A stretch of 64,000 bases of DNA from Bretschneidera sinensis (lineage: Eukaryota > Streptophyta > Magnoliopsida > Brassicales > Akaniaceae): NCBI GenBank assembly GCA_023935145.1, contig CM043700.1, positions 62,583,620 through 62,647,619 on the forward strand. Direction: 5' to 3'. Made by a program: the position numbers and the translations under genes. Positions 23,995 through 35,109 of this stretch are shown one piece after another. How positions within the stretch are numbered: the first letter of the stretch is position 1; every line of letters begins with the position of its first letter. Under the pieces are notes generated by a model, which saw only the letters and a list, made by a program, of their open reading frames with translations, made no database searches and had not been told where the DNA came from.

Positions 23995-25023
23995 CATGTA
24001 TATCTAACAAGCACATGTTTTGGCCAATGCTGAGAATCCCAAAACTGTTTACGAATATCTGGATGAATTTCAACATCTGCTATTACGAACAATAGAAAAA
24101 CTTTTTAGAAGTTCATTGATAAAAAAACCACATAACATGACAAGGTATTTGAAATCCATTCTGTAAGCAACACTTTTCCCATTTCCAACCGAAGAAAATT
24201 TTCCATCTACTCTCAGTAGACGCCCAAAATCTATTGTGAGTTAAACCCGAGCTCTCATTTCAATATAGCATATAAATATATAATCATAGAGTAGAAGTAA
24301 TAACAATAAGACAGAAGCTGAATCAGCTCAAGATAATTGTCCTGAGAATACCCTCCATTTCCCTCAAAGGGAGAAAATTATCTAGTTGTGACATACATTG
24401 GATAAGGTACACTACCAAAAAAAATATTGACATGTCGGTGGCTTCTAGAAAGGAGATTAATAACCAAATGGCGTCGAACAAACATAATATATAAAAGATA
24501 TACAAGATATAATACTAAATTTTATGACTAAAAACAAAAATCTTAAAATTAGTGGTGAAGGATATATGAGTAGAATGACTGTCAACATGAATTACAGGAA
24601 AAATGAGAAAGGGATAAAAGGAAAAAATTCTGTTAGTGGAATAATAGATAATCACAAGATTGTTTAGTAACATGATGCAACAACAGAAGATGGGAAGACT
24701 GACATTGCTATCAACACCAGAGAACATCAACAACAGCGAAGCAGTATACTCTAGCCTCTAGGTAAACCCAGCAATTTAGATGGAGCTTGTATCAAGTCAA
24801 TAAACAAAGTAGGGTCGTCAGCAAAACCATCTGAAGCATAACTTTGAAGAGGGGAGGGGGGAACGAATGAAAGACACATAGTCCAGTTCCAGCATAACAT
24901 CGTGCCCAAATTGTTTAATGGACTGCTATATAGGAAGAAGTAAATTATGATAAAATTACATACAATTGTGAGGCATATCCACGACTTTAGCAGTGACACC
25001 ATGTAGATCGCCTCTGAGTACCT
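23995..25023 (-). pseudogene. Host gene exons 4-5
   Basis: Exon 4 (25023-24964) follows acceptor ATGCAG. It reads RYS, then, after one missing base near 25011-25017, GDLHGVTAKVVDMPHN, and ends at donor CACAATT|GTATGT. Exon 5 (24076-23995) follows acceptor AGCAG and gives VEIHPDIRKQFWDSQHWPKH in a clean frame, joining exon 4 in phase to give HNYVEIH. It ends ACATG|GTTAGT. The donor region lies in a 65-bp tandem duplication, so a second copy of the same donor occurs at about 23929. The 0.9-kb intron between the two exons has no recognised element. Confidence 0.75.
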
Positions 25024-25168
25024 CTGCATGACATAAATAGTTGGTAACCATGACAAACTAGCCAGATTATATAATTAATTGGAAAAAATAAGTATACAGA
25101 ATCATTGAAATTCCAATTAGCATATCTTCCTATAAAGTTACAATCTACTAAAATGAGTAAACATAATA

Positions 25169-26360
25169 TTGATGAGTCTTAAATATTGCATATTTTAGAC
25201 CCTTAACTTATATTTGTTATGCTCTTAGTTAGTAGTATTTCACTTTATTTTACATCTTTCTTGTGTTTTGTGTATTTTTATAGGTTTGTGGAGAAAATGA
25301 AGCATTTCAGGAGATGTGAAGCTTCAAGAGAAATTGCGATCGATCGCACTATGCTACGATCGAGCGCAAGGTCATCAATCCCACATCGAAATGTTTGCAG
25401 TGCATCGCACCAGCGCGATCGAGCGCACCAGACACGCGATCGAGCACATCTGCGATCGATCGCAACATACTGCGATCAAGTGCACTCGGGCAGTATCCCA
25501 CATCGTTTCTGCAAGCCACATTGCTCCGGGTCTCCCCCTATATAAGCACCATCTGACTTCATAATTCAGTGTACAATTCCTGAGCCACTTTGGTGTTTAC
25601 CGGTGGACGTCCACTAGCATTCTAGTGGATCCCGAAGGCATTGCTACCACGAGAGGAAGCGCCGCCCGTCAGCGAGTGGAATTTCTCCCATGTAAAGTTG
25701 TTTATTTATTTCTTTATATTCAGTTGTTTTAGTTTAAATGTTTAGCACTTTTTATTATAGTTTTATAGTTATGAGTGGCTAGACTCTTCAGCTAAGGTTG
25801 AAGATGAAGCCCCGCCGTTGTTTGGCGTAGTAGTTCAGATTTGCTTGTACAAATCTGACAATTTTTAGTATAAATGTTCTGTCAATTATTTGAGTTAATC
25901 TTATAATTGATTGAGTTTAAATTGTCTGTTGGATTTTCTTTGTGTTTTATCTGATGGATACATTGAATGTTTTTCGATTAAATTGGATTCCTTTTGTGAT
26001 TTGTTAAGAGCGGATACATTGGGTGCTTTTGGTTTAGTTGGGATATTCTTTGTTTTTTGTCTTATAGTTGGATTCATGGAATGTTTTGATAGGCTATATT
26101 TTTAGAACATGTATGCTTAACTTCGGTGGGGTGGATTCCGAAACCTTAGTGCTTTTTATTATTATTTTTTTAAATCAACTTAGTTTAGTTTATATTTCTT
26201 TTGCAATATCATTCACAATTCGGAACTAGGTTAAGATAAAGTTAGTTTAGATTAAAAATATATTTTCACAACGCAATTCCCTGTGGATTCGACCTCGCAC
26301 TTGCACAACGCTATACTGCAAACGACTCGTGCGCTTGCGAGTAATTTAAAACTCACAACA
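25169..26360 (+). repeat. A2 5' LTR
   Basis: About 1.19 kb, ending AACTCACAACA. The U3 region at about 25335-25495 has a cluster of GCGATCGATCGC and GCGATCGAGCGC palindrome-like motifs, followed by TATATAAG at 25539-25546. Confidence 0.9.
25335..25495 (+). promoter_or_regulatory. A2 5' LTR GCGATCGATCGC cluster and TATA box
   Basis: Repeated gcgatcgatcgca, gcgatcgagcgca and cgcgatcgagcac motifs in an otherwise AT-rich LTR, followed about 45 bp later by TATATAAG (25539). Confidence 0.75.
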
Positions 26361-26366
26361 AGTTTT

Positions 26367-26384
26367 TGGCGCCATTGCCGGGGA
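26367..26384 (+). other. A2 primer-binding site (tRNA-Asp)
   Basis: TGGCGCCATTGCCGGGGA lies six bases after the 5' LTR. It is complementary to the 3' end of plant tRNA-Asp with one difference (A for G at the eighth base). A tRNA-Asp primer is characteristic of Athila-type elements. Confidence 0.85.
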
Positions 26385-26447
26385 ATTGTTTTGTTTGTGA
26401 AAATATTTGGTCTAAAATGATTTTATTTTTCTACTAGTTATCTTTTT

Positions 26448-28058
26448 TTGTTAAAAAAAAACAAAAAACAAAAAAAAATGTGGATGAATCCAGCGCCGGT
26501 TTCACAGTCTTTAGAGGACACCCTCAAGGATTTCATTAAAATGACCGGCTCGTCCCTCAATGCTGCCAGCACATTCAATGTTGATAGCTGTTCCATCTGT
26601 GCTAGTCCCATGCATCTAGCACAGAATTGTCCATCAATGCCGGCTTGTGCCGAGTATCCCATGGAACAAATGAATGCTTTCAATGAGTGTTGTTGGCAAT
26701 CAAATGGATCTTACTCTGAAACATACAATCCAGGGTGGTGGGACCACTCTAATGTTTCATGGACGCAGAACCAATTGAGGAATCAGGGAGGAGACCCTTA
26801 TCATGCTCACAATCAATACCTTCTCGAATTTCCTCCACCAATTCCAAGTTATGGTCACTCAGCTTATCCAGCACCATCACCCGCTTACCAAGCTCCCATT
26901 CAAGCGCCAGCGTCGGTTTCACAGTCATTGGAGGACGCTCTCAATGATTTCATGAAAACGACTAGCCAATCTATGAGTGAAGTGATGAGTGCAACAATAG
27001 AAAACACCCAAGCGATTGCCACACTAGAGAGTCAAATTGATCAAATCGCAAGTTACGTGGGTGAAGGAGAGGAAGGAACGTTCCCCAGTCAAACTGATCC
27101 TAACCCAAAGGAACAGTTTGCGGTGGGAAATTTATTAACTCCTATGCATTGGCAGGAACAAGTGCAATCAATTGTCCCATTGAGGTCTAGGAGACAAGTA
27201 CACAATCAAGTGGAAGGGAACCCTGCTATGCACCAAGGGCAAGAAAGTGGCAACAAGGAAAAGAGAGATGCTGAGCCATCTACAGCCACTCGTATTATTA
27301 AGGATCTCTCTAGGTCGTTTTTACCTAAAGCGTCTTACCCTGAGAGACTACAAGCGCCCAAGAAAGAAGGGAAGTCTGAGGACATTATGGAGGCATGCTT
27401 TGCTCAGTTTGAAGAGGATTTGGATTTAGATAAGTTACTTGAGCAAGCAAGTACTATCGTGGAGTCTGCTCCTCTAAAGATCAGTGAGACGGAGGAAACC
27501 ACAACACCTGAACCTCACAAGAAGGAACTTAAGCCTTTACTGGATAATCTTGAGTATAAGTTCCCAGGTCCAGCAGATTTTTTGCCTATAATTATAGCTT
27601 TAGATTTGGGTGATGCTCGAGAGGAGAAATTACTGGATGTCTTAAGAGAGCATCAGGAAGCTATAGGCTGGACTATTGAGGATGACAAAGGAATCAACCC
27701 CTCGTTGGTGATACACACGACACAGTTGGAGAAGAATGCCAAGCCATCGAGGGAGCCACAAAGAAGGCTCAACCCTGCTTTGCAAGAGGTTGTGAGGGCG
27801 GAAGATATTAACCTGTTAGAGGCAGGGATCATTTATCTCATCTCTGATAGCAAGTGGCTGAGCCAGATTCCAGTCGTGCCCAAACGTGCTGAATTTACGG
27901 TAGTAAATAAAGACAATGAGTTGGTGCCAACTCGTGTGCAGTCTGGGTGGAGAGTGTGTATAGACTACCGTAAGCTGAACATTGCCACTAGGCCTGATCA
28001 TTTTCCATTCCCATTTATTGATCAAATGGTGGAGAGCTTAGTTGGGCCTGTTTACTAA
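26448..28058 (+). CDS. A2 gag-derived ORF fused to the start of RT
   Basis: An open frame of 536 codons. The first ATG (26448) lies in an A-rich leader and may not be the true start; ATG 26478 ([10 protein letters not shown]) is an alternative. Near residues 45-60 is a CCHC zinc knuckle, [14 protein letters not shown], intact here although destroyed in A1. The capsid-like N-terminal part of Athila gag is missing, so the leader joins gag internally. A charged region follows, including [20 protein letters not shown]. From about residue 390 the sequence becomes the N-terminus of gypsy [53 protein letters not shown]. It stops at VGPVY, before the catalytic residues. It could produce a nucleic-acid-binding protein but no enzyme. 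Confidence 0.8.
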   Translation: MLKKNKKQKKMWMNPAPVSQSLEDTLKDFIKMTGSSLNAASTFNVDSCSICASPMHLAQNCPSMPACAEYPMEQMNAFNECCWQSNGSYSETYNPGWWDHSNVSWTQNQLRNQGGDPYHAHNQYLLEFPPPIPSYGHSAYPAPSPAYQAPIQAPASVSQSLEDALNDFMKTTSQSMSEVMSATIENTQAIATLESQIDQIASYVGEGEEGTFPSQTDPNPKEQFAVGNLLTPMHWQEQVQSIVPLRSRRQVHNQVEGNPAMHQGQESGNKEKRDAEPSTATRIIKDLSRSFLPKASYPERLQAPKKEGKSEDIMEACFAQFEEDLDLDKLLEQASTIVESAPLKISETEETTTPEPHKKELKPLLDNLEYKFPGPADFLPIIIALDLGDAREEKLLDVLREHQEAIGWTIEDDKGINPSLVIHTTQLEKNAKPSREPQRRLNPALQEVVRAEDINLLEAGIIYLISDSKWLSQIPVVPKRAEFTVVNKDNELVPTRVQSGWRVCIDYRKLNIATRPDHFPFPFIDQMVESLVGPVY

Positions 28059-28064
28059 TGTTGG

Positions 28065-29341
28065 GTCTGGCTGAAGACGTTAAACTTAGCGCTCATGGGA
28101 GGCACCCCACAGCTTATCTTTTCTTTTGTTTATTTATTATTTCGCATTTTTATGATTAATGTTTGTTTCCAGTATTTTTTGTTTTCAAGTTTTTATTTTT
28201 CAGGGACAAAGCGCACTTCAGTTCAAGTTTGGGGGTATGCTATGAGCCATACCAGTCCAGATAGTTCTCCATATCTCAGGTCAGCTCTTTCCATATTAGT
28301 CACACATTGGGGTCAATGTGTAATTTAAGTTTGGGGGTATGGGAGACACATCACACACTTTGTCCTAATTTGTTGTCTTTTCGTCATAGAGATAAATGCA
28401 TGCTCATGTCATCTTGAAATTTTAGTTATCTAAACATTTTTTGTGATGTGATGTCATTGGTGAGCTTAACATTTTGAACACATGATCTGGTGATAAATTT
28501 TTAAAATTTAGTTACTTACTTTAGGCATTTTGAGAATTCACATGTTTGATCTAATCTAACACGAGCACATTAGCACAAATTATGTGAGGTATGACATGTG
28601 ATTTTAATGTGTATTTTTCCTTATCTTAACTGAAACTGGATGACTTGTTGGATGAACTCTTGGGCATAGAAAAATATTAAAAAAAAAAATTATCAATAAA
28701 CTTTTCGCTGAGTAACTGGACCCCTTGCCTCAGTAAGCAGTGAGTGTTCACGTCAAAAGGTGAAATTTTGCTTGGTAATATTAAGGTCGGTTTAATTTCG
28801 TAGCCTTTTTGACTCGAGTTAGTAAGTCCTTAGGGGTGTCTTTACACCTAATGCCCTAAAACCACCTGGTTTGGGAGTCATTGACTCAACACTCGCTACA
28901 TGGGTAAATTAGAAAGCTTAAGAGAACTAAACATAATCGTGCCTTATTATTGTTAAAAAAATAAAAAGAAAAAAAAATAAAATAAAAACTATGCTTTTTC
29001 GTTCATTTTTTATGGGAAATTCGGTGAATCTTGAGACATGGAGACCTTACACATTAGAGTTACTTGGAAGCTTCATTTTTATATGCTAATTTACCTTACA
29101 CTGATTCAAGCTTGTGATGCCTTATCCTGCCTTTTGTAAGTAATTAGATTTTAACATTTCTATTCATTGCGAAGATGGGTTTACCTTTTTAAGCTTGCTT
29201 ATGAATGAATATCATGGTGATGTGTGCTCCTTAAATTTTTGGATACCATGAGTGATGACTTTATATTTATGTTCTTTGTTTTTCATTGAGTCTTTTATTT
29301 TGTTTTGCTAAGGGACTAGCAAAATATAAGTTTGGGGGTAT
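28065..29341 (+). other. A2 3' non-coding region and polypurine tract
   Basis: No gene. It starts gtctggctgaagacgtt, directly behind the truncated RT. It contains gtttgggggtatg repeats (28226 and 28330), A-rich runs at 28678-28690 and 28955-28985, and the polypurine tract before the 3' LTR. It is homologous to A1 1663-3045. Confidence 0.7.
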
Positions 29342-30568
29342 TTGATGAGTCTTAAATATTGCATATTTTAGACCCTTAACTTATATTTGTTATGCTCTTA
29401 GTTAGTAGTATTTCACTTTATTTTACATCTTTCTTGTGTTGTGTATTTTTATAGGTTTGTGGAGAAAATGAAGCATTTCAAGAGATGTGAAGCTTCAAGA
29501 GAAATTGCGATCGATCGCACTATGCTGCGATCGAGCGCAAGGTCATCAATCCCACATCGAAATGTTTGCAGTGCATCACACCAGCGCGATCGAGCGCACC
29601 AGACACGCGATCAAGCGCACATGCGATCGAGCGCACCAGACACGCGATCAAGCGCATCTGCGATCGATCGCAACATACTGCGATCGAGCGCACTCGGGCA
29701 GTATCCCACATCGTTTCTGCAAGCCACATTGCTCCGGGTCTCCCCCTATATAAGCACCATCTGACTTCATAATTCAGTGTACAATTCCTGAGCCACTTTG
29801 GTGTTTACCGGTGGACGTCCGCTAGCATTCTGGTAGATCCCGAAGGCATTGCTACCACGAGGGGAAGCGCCGCCCGTCAGCGAGTGGAATTTCTCCCTTG
29901 TAAAGTTGTTTATTTATTTCTTTATATTCAGTTGTTTTAGTTTAAATGTTTAACACTTTTTATTATAGTTTTATAGTTATGAGTGGCTAGACTCTTCAGC
30001 TAAGGTTGAAGATGAAGCCTCGCCGTTGTTTGGCGTAGTAGTTCAGATTTGCTTGTACAAATCTGACAATTTTTAGTATAAATGTTCTGTCAATTATTTG
30101 AGTTAATCTTATAATTGATTGAGTTTAAATTGTCTGTTGGATTTTCTTTGTGTTTCATCTGATGGATAGATTGAATGTTTTTCGATTAAATTGGATTCCT
30201 TTTGTGATTTGTTAAGAGCGGATACATTGGGTGCTTTTGGTTTAGTTGGGATATTCTTTGTTTTTTGTCTCATAGTTGGGTTCATGGAATGTTTTGATAG
30301 GCTATATTTTTAGAACATGTATGCTTAACTTCGGTGGGGTGAATTCGAAAACCTTAGTGCTTTTTATTATTATTTTTTTAAATTAACTTAGTTTAGTTTA
30401 TATTTCTTTTGCAATATCATTCACAATTCGGAACTAGGTTAAGATAAAGTTAGTTTAGATTAAAAATATATTTTCACAACGCAATTCCCTGTGGATTCGA
30501 CCTCGCACTTGCACAATGCTATACTGCAAACAACTCGTGCGCTTGCAAGTAATTTAAAACTCACAACA
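29342..30568 (+). repeat. A2 3' LTR
   Basis: About 1.23 kb, a direct repeat of the 5' LTR with few substitutions. It is about 36 bp longer because the GCGATCGAGCGC / cgcgatcaagcgca cluster (29505-29692) has one more unit. TATA box tatataag at 29747-29754. Confidence 0.9.
29505..29692 (+). promoter_or_regulatory. A2 3' LTR GCGATCGATCGC cluster
   Basis: Same motif cluster, with one more gcgcaccagacacgcgatca unit than the 5' LTR. TATA box at 29747. Confidence 0.75.
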
Positions 30569-30578
30569 TAATACATAC

Positions 30579-31971
30579 CAAATGCACGTCAATCAGCGGA
30601 AGATCAAAACTCTTACGATTTATCAGTAAAGGCCATGGAATTAGAAACTTTTTCTCTTCCAACTTGAAATGATCTGCATATAAATTGATCTTTTTAACGC
30701 ACATGAATACTATGCAACTTAAAAACTAAACTAATAAAGATAATAAAAAAAATTCAAAATGCATCTGAGAGCTCCAACTACCATCATGTGCAATGTAAAC
30801 TAGGAGTAAACAAGGCCTATTTCAGTATGCTGTCAGGTTTATCAAAATCTTAAGGAAACATAACTAATGCCAGGAAAAGGTTTACAAAATCATAGCTAAT
30901 ATCACAGAAAAAGTATGCTTCACGCCGGAGATGATATAAAATATATCTTAGTCTAATCCTCAGCATAAGTAATTGTGGGGGGGGGGGGTGTTTTACAACA
31001 ACAATTCTAAAGTGATATCAGGAAACATTAAAGTTATGGTGAATTGGTTCTCCCAAAATTGAAACAGTAAAGGAATCTTCAATCAATGAACTTCACCATT
31101 CCCGAAGTTAGCAAATACAATTTAAACCAGACGAGCTGATACATAAACAATTTTGCAAAACCAACCCACATTACGTTTTACAAGTAAACTTGCAAGTTTG
31201 ATTCCAGTTTGAAACACTCTATAGGTACAACATCGTGTTGCCTTAAAACACGAATTTATAATAGAAAAGTGGATCAAATGTAACACAAATTCGTTGCTAG
31301 CAATTAACTTCACATCTGTCCTTTTTCAAGCTCAATGGACATTATACGGACTTTCTGGCTCAGTTTATCACTATTCTTATAGGAGGAAAATTTAAAAAGA
31401 AGGAATAAACCTTTGCACGCGAATGAGCTGGGTTTGATTAAATCTATTGGTTTTAGTCTTCTCTAGAGTCTATTCATAAACCAACCTTTGAGTCAACAGT
31501 AACTCCAGTTGATAAAGAGAACAACAACGGAAAAAAAAAAGTTTACATTTCTAAAGCATAGAAGTCCATAGTTTCTAACATCTTGTAAGGATCAGCGTCC
31601 GTGTAACCCATTGGCTTTGCTATAGGAATCAACACCTACAAATGAAAAAAAAAAAAAAAAACAACGAAAATCAAATCGAAATATATGATCATTCTGGCAG
31701 AAAAAGAAAAGTAATCATGCAATTCATAATAGATAATATGAAGGTACCTCACGATTAACACCAAAGATTGGGCAGTGCTTTCCAATCATGTCATACCACA
31801 TCGTTCTCAACTTAAATTCATATAAACCAATGGATCCTGGTTTTGACCCATCTTGCTCATGGGGACGATATCTCCGGGCCTTCTAGCAAGAGAAATCGAT
31901 GGCAGTGACATTGAAAGTAACAACAGCAGCAGAGAAGCGAATCTCCTTCTTCCTCTTCCTTCATCAGCCAT
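30579..31971 (-). pseudogene. Host gene exons 1-3
   Basis: Exon 1 starts at ATG 31971 (MADEGRG...), followed by a leucine-rich hydrophobic stretch as in a signal peptide. Its first frame runs into TGA at 31809-31807, while the downstream motif MWYDMIGKHCPIFG lies in another frame, so one frameshift is implied. Its donor is GAG|GTACC at 31748/31747. Exon 2 (31635-31580) follows acceptor TGTAG and ends AAGAT|GTTAG. Exon 3 (30673-30579) follows acceptor ATGCAG, begins ISFQVGREK across the junction, and loses frame at a run of five A (30649-30653); one base fewer would restore the conserved-looking frame. Its donor is TTG|GTATGT. Only ten intron bases separate this donor from the A2 LTR. Confidence 0.75.
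30674..31579. other. Host-gene intron 2
   Basis: Lies between exon 2 and exon 3. No element recognised. A run of about 13 G interrupts an AT-rich context near 30976-30988. Confidence 0.5.
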
Positions 31972-34612
31972 TTTCTGCAAATTCTCGCTATGCCTGCGAG
32001 GTTTTTCAGGGGATTATTTTCTGGGTTTGTTTCAACGGTTATTAATTGCTCTTGATAGAGCAAGTGAAGCTGCTACCCAACTGGCTATTATGGGCTGCCA
32101 ACTTTCTCCTCATGGGTTTTTACGGCTGAGCCGTCTAGGGTGGCCCAAAGTCTCTTCTCCAACTCAGAGATGTTGCCGTTTAAATTTTGGGATTTGAGAG
32201 AAAGCTAACAAGACCGGCCTGTACCAGTCCACAAAAGAATCTAGGCCCACTAAGACCAGATCAACTTTTTCTTCCTTTTTTAAATAAATAAATTGTGATG
32301 CAACATAAAAACAATAATGTAAATATCAATTTTCTTTTTGTGTGATGACGGTTATCAGAACTCCAGACATTGCCCTATGTAAACCGTATAATCACGGGAT
32401 TACCATAACAAGTTAATAATAAAGAACATCACAATCAAAGTGTTGTCTTTTTTATTTTATTTACTTTATAAAAAAAATATGTGTTATCTTATTAGTAGTA
32501 TAGATTATAGAATGCTAATATATTTACATAATCATGATAAAAAGTTGAAAACAATCTATAAATACATTAAAAGTGAGTCTATTGGTTACTATTCAACTCG
32601 CACTTGACTAATGGCACATAAATATTTTGACATGTAAACTATTAAAATTGAGACACAACACATGGAAAATGAGAATTATTTACTTGAATATATTACATAC
32701 ATAAATGTATATAATGGTTTTTATTTAAAATAAAAATTTAATGATAAATACTAACAGAGACAAAGGAAGTTGATAGAAAGAGTCTAAAAAAAACATGTGA
32801 TTAAGGGAACTATCCCTCTGGATTAAAGAGTATACTCTCTAAGAAAATAGAAATTATTATAAAGTTGTTAGTAGTTATAAGTGTAACCAACTTAAATGTG
32901 AAGACTAATGGTTGTACAGTTCTATAAATACTCCGTAACTAAAGATATCACTCATTAAATAAGAATTTTTAGAAGTATTATATTTAGAAATACTTTAAGA
33001 TCTCATCACTTGCTCCAATCATTTATATCATTCTCTCCTTTTCTTAATCCATTCCCTAACAGCCTCATACAAAATATTAAATATCTTTAAAGTTCAATTT
33101 TGTATGCTGGGAAGAGTAGCTCAAACCGTAGAGCCCCGCATCTCAATTTTAAATTTTTTACATACATTGTTTTTATAATTAGATAAATTTATAAAGGTGA
33201 AAAACGTGCGAATCGACTCGGTATCGTTCTAGTTCAACGAGTGATAGGCTAACATAAATGGATTTAAAATGTATGTTTTTCAATGGGTCAATTATTTTAT
33301 GTCTGTAATCAATCCATTAGAAAATAAAATCCTGCGGGTTTATATGAAAATTGATTGGTGCATTTTTTATTATATTATTTTTTTAAAAAGATAAACAAAC
33401 CAATTTGGAGCATAAATCCGAAAGAAACTTCAATACAACATCTAACATTTGCATAAAATTGAGAGCAAAGAGCCTAACAATAAAAAGAGACTCTTCATCG
33501 GTATTTTCTCTATATATATATATAAAGATAGTACCTATTTTTTTTTTCTCTCAAAAGAAAAAAAAAACTCTATTTATACAACAGCTGCTTGGTAAAACAA
33601 AACAAAAGTGATCAAAATGCTCTCAAACTACACATTTAAAACAGAGTAATTCATGATGAAGAATTAAGCATTATTATGAATGAAGCACTGTACGTAAGTT
33701 TTGTGTATATTAATTTACTAGGCCGACTTATTAACTCGTGGGAAGACTGAATCTAACCCGAATTTTTACGGACCGAGTCGAATGTGAGTTATTTTTTAAC
33801 GAGTATTAAAACTTAAGCACAAACCCACATTTTAACAAGTACAAACCAACAATTAAACGGGTACCTGCATTTTTCCCACCTATACAAATCCATTATCTTT
33901 TGTGTTATAGTGGCTCAGAGACATGGCCCACTAAAATTGTTACGCAAGAATGGGAAAGCCCAATATTCTAACCGAGAGGACGCTCTAAATTAGACTTCTA
34001 AAAGGCCCAAAATGGTTACCCTTTTCGGGTGACTCGGCTAATTTGGATAATATTCAATATATTTCGTTTATAATTTTTTGATTTAGATTCTTTTGGTTGT
34101 TGTTACTTTTATTTAATTTTTTTTCTAATAACTTTCCTACACAACCTCTCCAATTCCTTGTGATGGAAATATTCGATTCACATTCTTGGTAAAATTGGGC
34201 GTATGCACCTGTTAAGCTTTATAATCTGATAAACTATATTACTCATTAGTTAACAAAGATATCGTTTACGTATTTACTTAAATATAATTAAAATAATTAA
34301 AATTTAAAAGTTTTAATTTTTAATAATTTAAATTATATTTAAATAACTATCAAACGAAACCTAAACAAACTGAAAAGAAAAAAAGCACAGCTTACTGAAT
34401 TTCACAGTTACTTAAGAAGAGCAACATTTCCTCGAACATACATTAGCCGACGCTACAAAATTAAATCTGTAAATCATAGTAATAATATCAAAACAAGTGC
34501 CTTAATTTATTCTTATTAATTAGCATAATCTTTTCAATCACAAAATACCCAGGAAGGCAATAAAAAAAAATCAAAAACTCAAAACTGGATTCCACTCCAT
34601 AGAATATCACAA
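31972..34612. other. Intergenic region upstream of the host gene
   Basis: The first ~200 bp would hold the 5' untranslated region and promoter of the minus-strand host gene; no clear TATA box was picked. The rest is AT-rich, with tatatatatata near 33513. Around 33720-33890 the acccgaat, ggaccgagtcg and aaacgggtacc motifs recall decayed hAT-type non-autonomous elements, without clear ends. No coding region is supported. Confidence 0.4.
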
Positions 34613-35109
34613 TTAATTAGTCTTACTGCAATTGGTCCTGACCTGGCCTTGGGTGCCAGTGAGTGGGCTAAGGTTTCCCATTTTCAACATTGCATTTGCA
34701 AAATCTGTCATAAAAGATGTTGAATTTGAATTATAAGCATTGACTTGAGAATCTGTTGAACCCCCACTGAAGAGTTGTTGATCAGAGTGCAACAAACCCT
34801 TTTGGCTCAACAAGTTGTTGAAGTAGGCATTATCGAAAGATGTGGGACTCGTGGTGTCGAGAGGGGAGAGGTTGTTATCTCCTCCAGAACTTGGACAGTT
34901 TGCTTTCAACGATGTTGCGAACGAAGAATTAATGTTCGTCTCATTGTACATTCTGGTACGGAATGTTGTGCACCTTGCTTGTCCTATTGTGTGAGATCCT
35001 GTTGAAGATATTAATCAAATGGTTATTTTCATCTTTTGTTGCAAGAAATACTAGCATGAGTCGCGGTTGAGTAGATTGATGGTTAACATATTTTTTTTGT
35101 ACGTGCAAT

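Larger units (their letters stand above)
25169..30568 (+). mobile_element. A2: Athila-like Ty3/gypsy retrotransposon, internally deleted, with TSD
   Basis: 5' LTR 25169-26360, tRNA-Asp primer site, one ORF (26448-28058), 3' non-coding region, polypurine tract aagtttgggggta (29328-29340), 3' LTR 29342-30568. TAATA occurs at 25164-25168 and 30569-30573 as a target-site duplication. This places the LTR start at TTGATGAG, one base before the usual TG. The internal part is only about 3 kb; protease, the RT core, RNase H and integrase are missing, so it cannot move by itself. The LTRs are very similar, which suggests a fairly recent insertion. It sits in an intron of the minus-strand host gene. Confidence 0.9.
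15764..31971 (-). pseudogene. Broken host gene for a conserved plant membrane protein, exons spread over 16 kb with C2 and A2 in introns
   Basis: Seven exons can be assembled on the minus strand from splice signals and reading phase: 31971-31748, 31635-31580, 30673-30579, 25023-24964, 24076-23995, 16057-15994 and 15827-15764 (stop). Each junction has GT..AG signals and compatible phase. The pieces read like one short protein: an N-terminal signal-peptide-like stretch with a leucine run, the motif RRPGDIVPM, a lumenal or extracellular domain (GKHCPIFGVNRE, VLIPIAKPMGYTDADPYK, RKQFWDSQHWPKHVLVRYT), one membrane helix (LMLSFVLSIYILQ) and a short tail SSRDKLARFVRET. From memory this resembles an uncharacterised transmembrane protein family found across plants. 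Damage: exon 1 is 224 nt and frameshifted, exon 3 has an extra A, exon 4 lacks a base, and the exon expected between 23995 and 16057 was not found. Role unknown. Confidence 0.75.

Noticed and set aside
24751..25056. Minus-strand frame of 101 codons with a plausible-looking C-terminus
   Set aside because: It overlaps host exon 4 in the wrong frame and otherwise lies in the intron; no known motif.
25219..25564. Arginine/serine-rich plus-strand frames in the A2 LTR (and 29441-29772)
   Set aside because: They arise from the GCGATCGATCGC repeats. The frames overlap each other and differ between the two LTRs.
31853..32197. Plus-strand frame of 114 codons opposite exon 1
   Set aside because: It is the antisense shadow of the host gene's first exon and upstream region.
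33720..33890. Possible second hAT-type element
   Set aside because: Subterminal-like motifs are present but no convincing terminal repeats or duplicated target were found.
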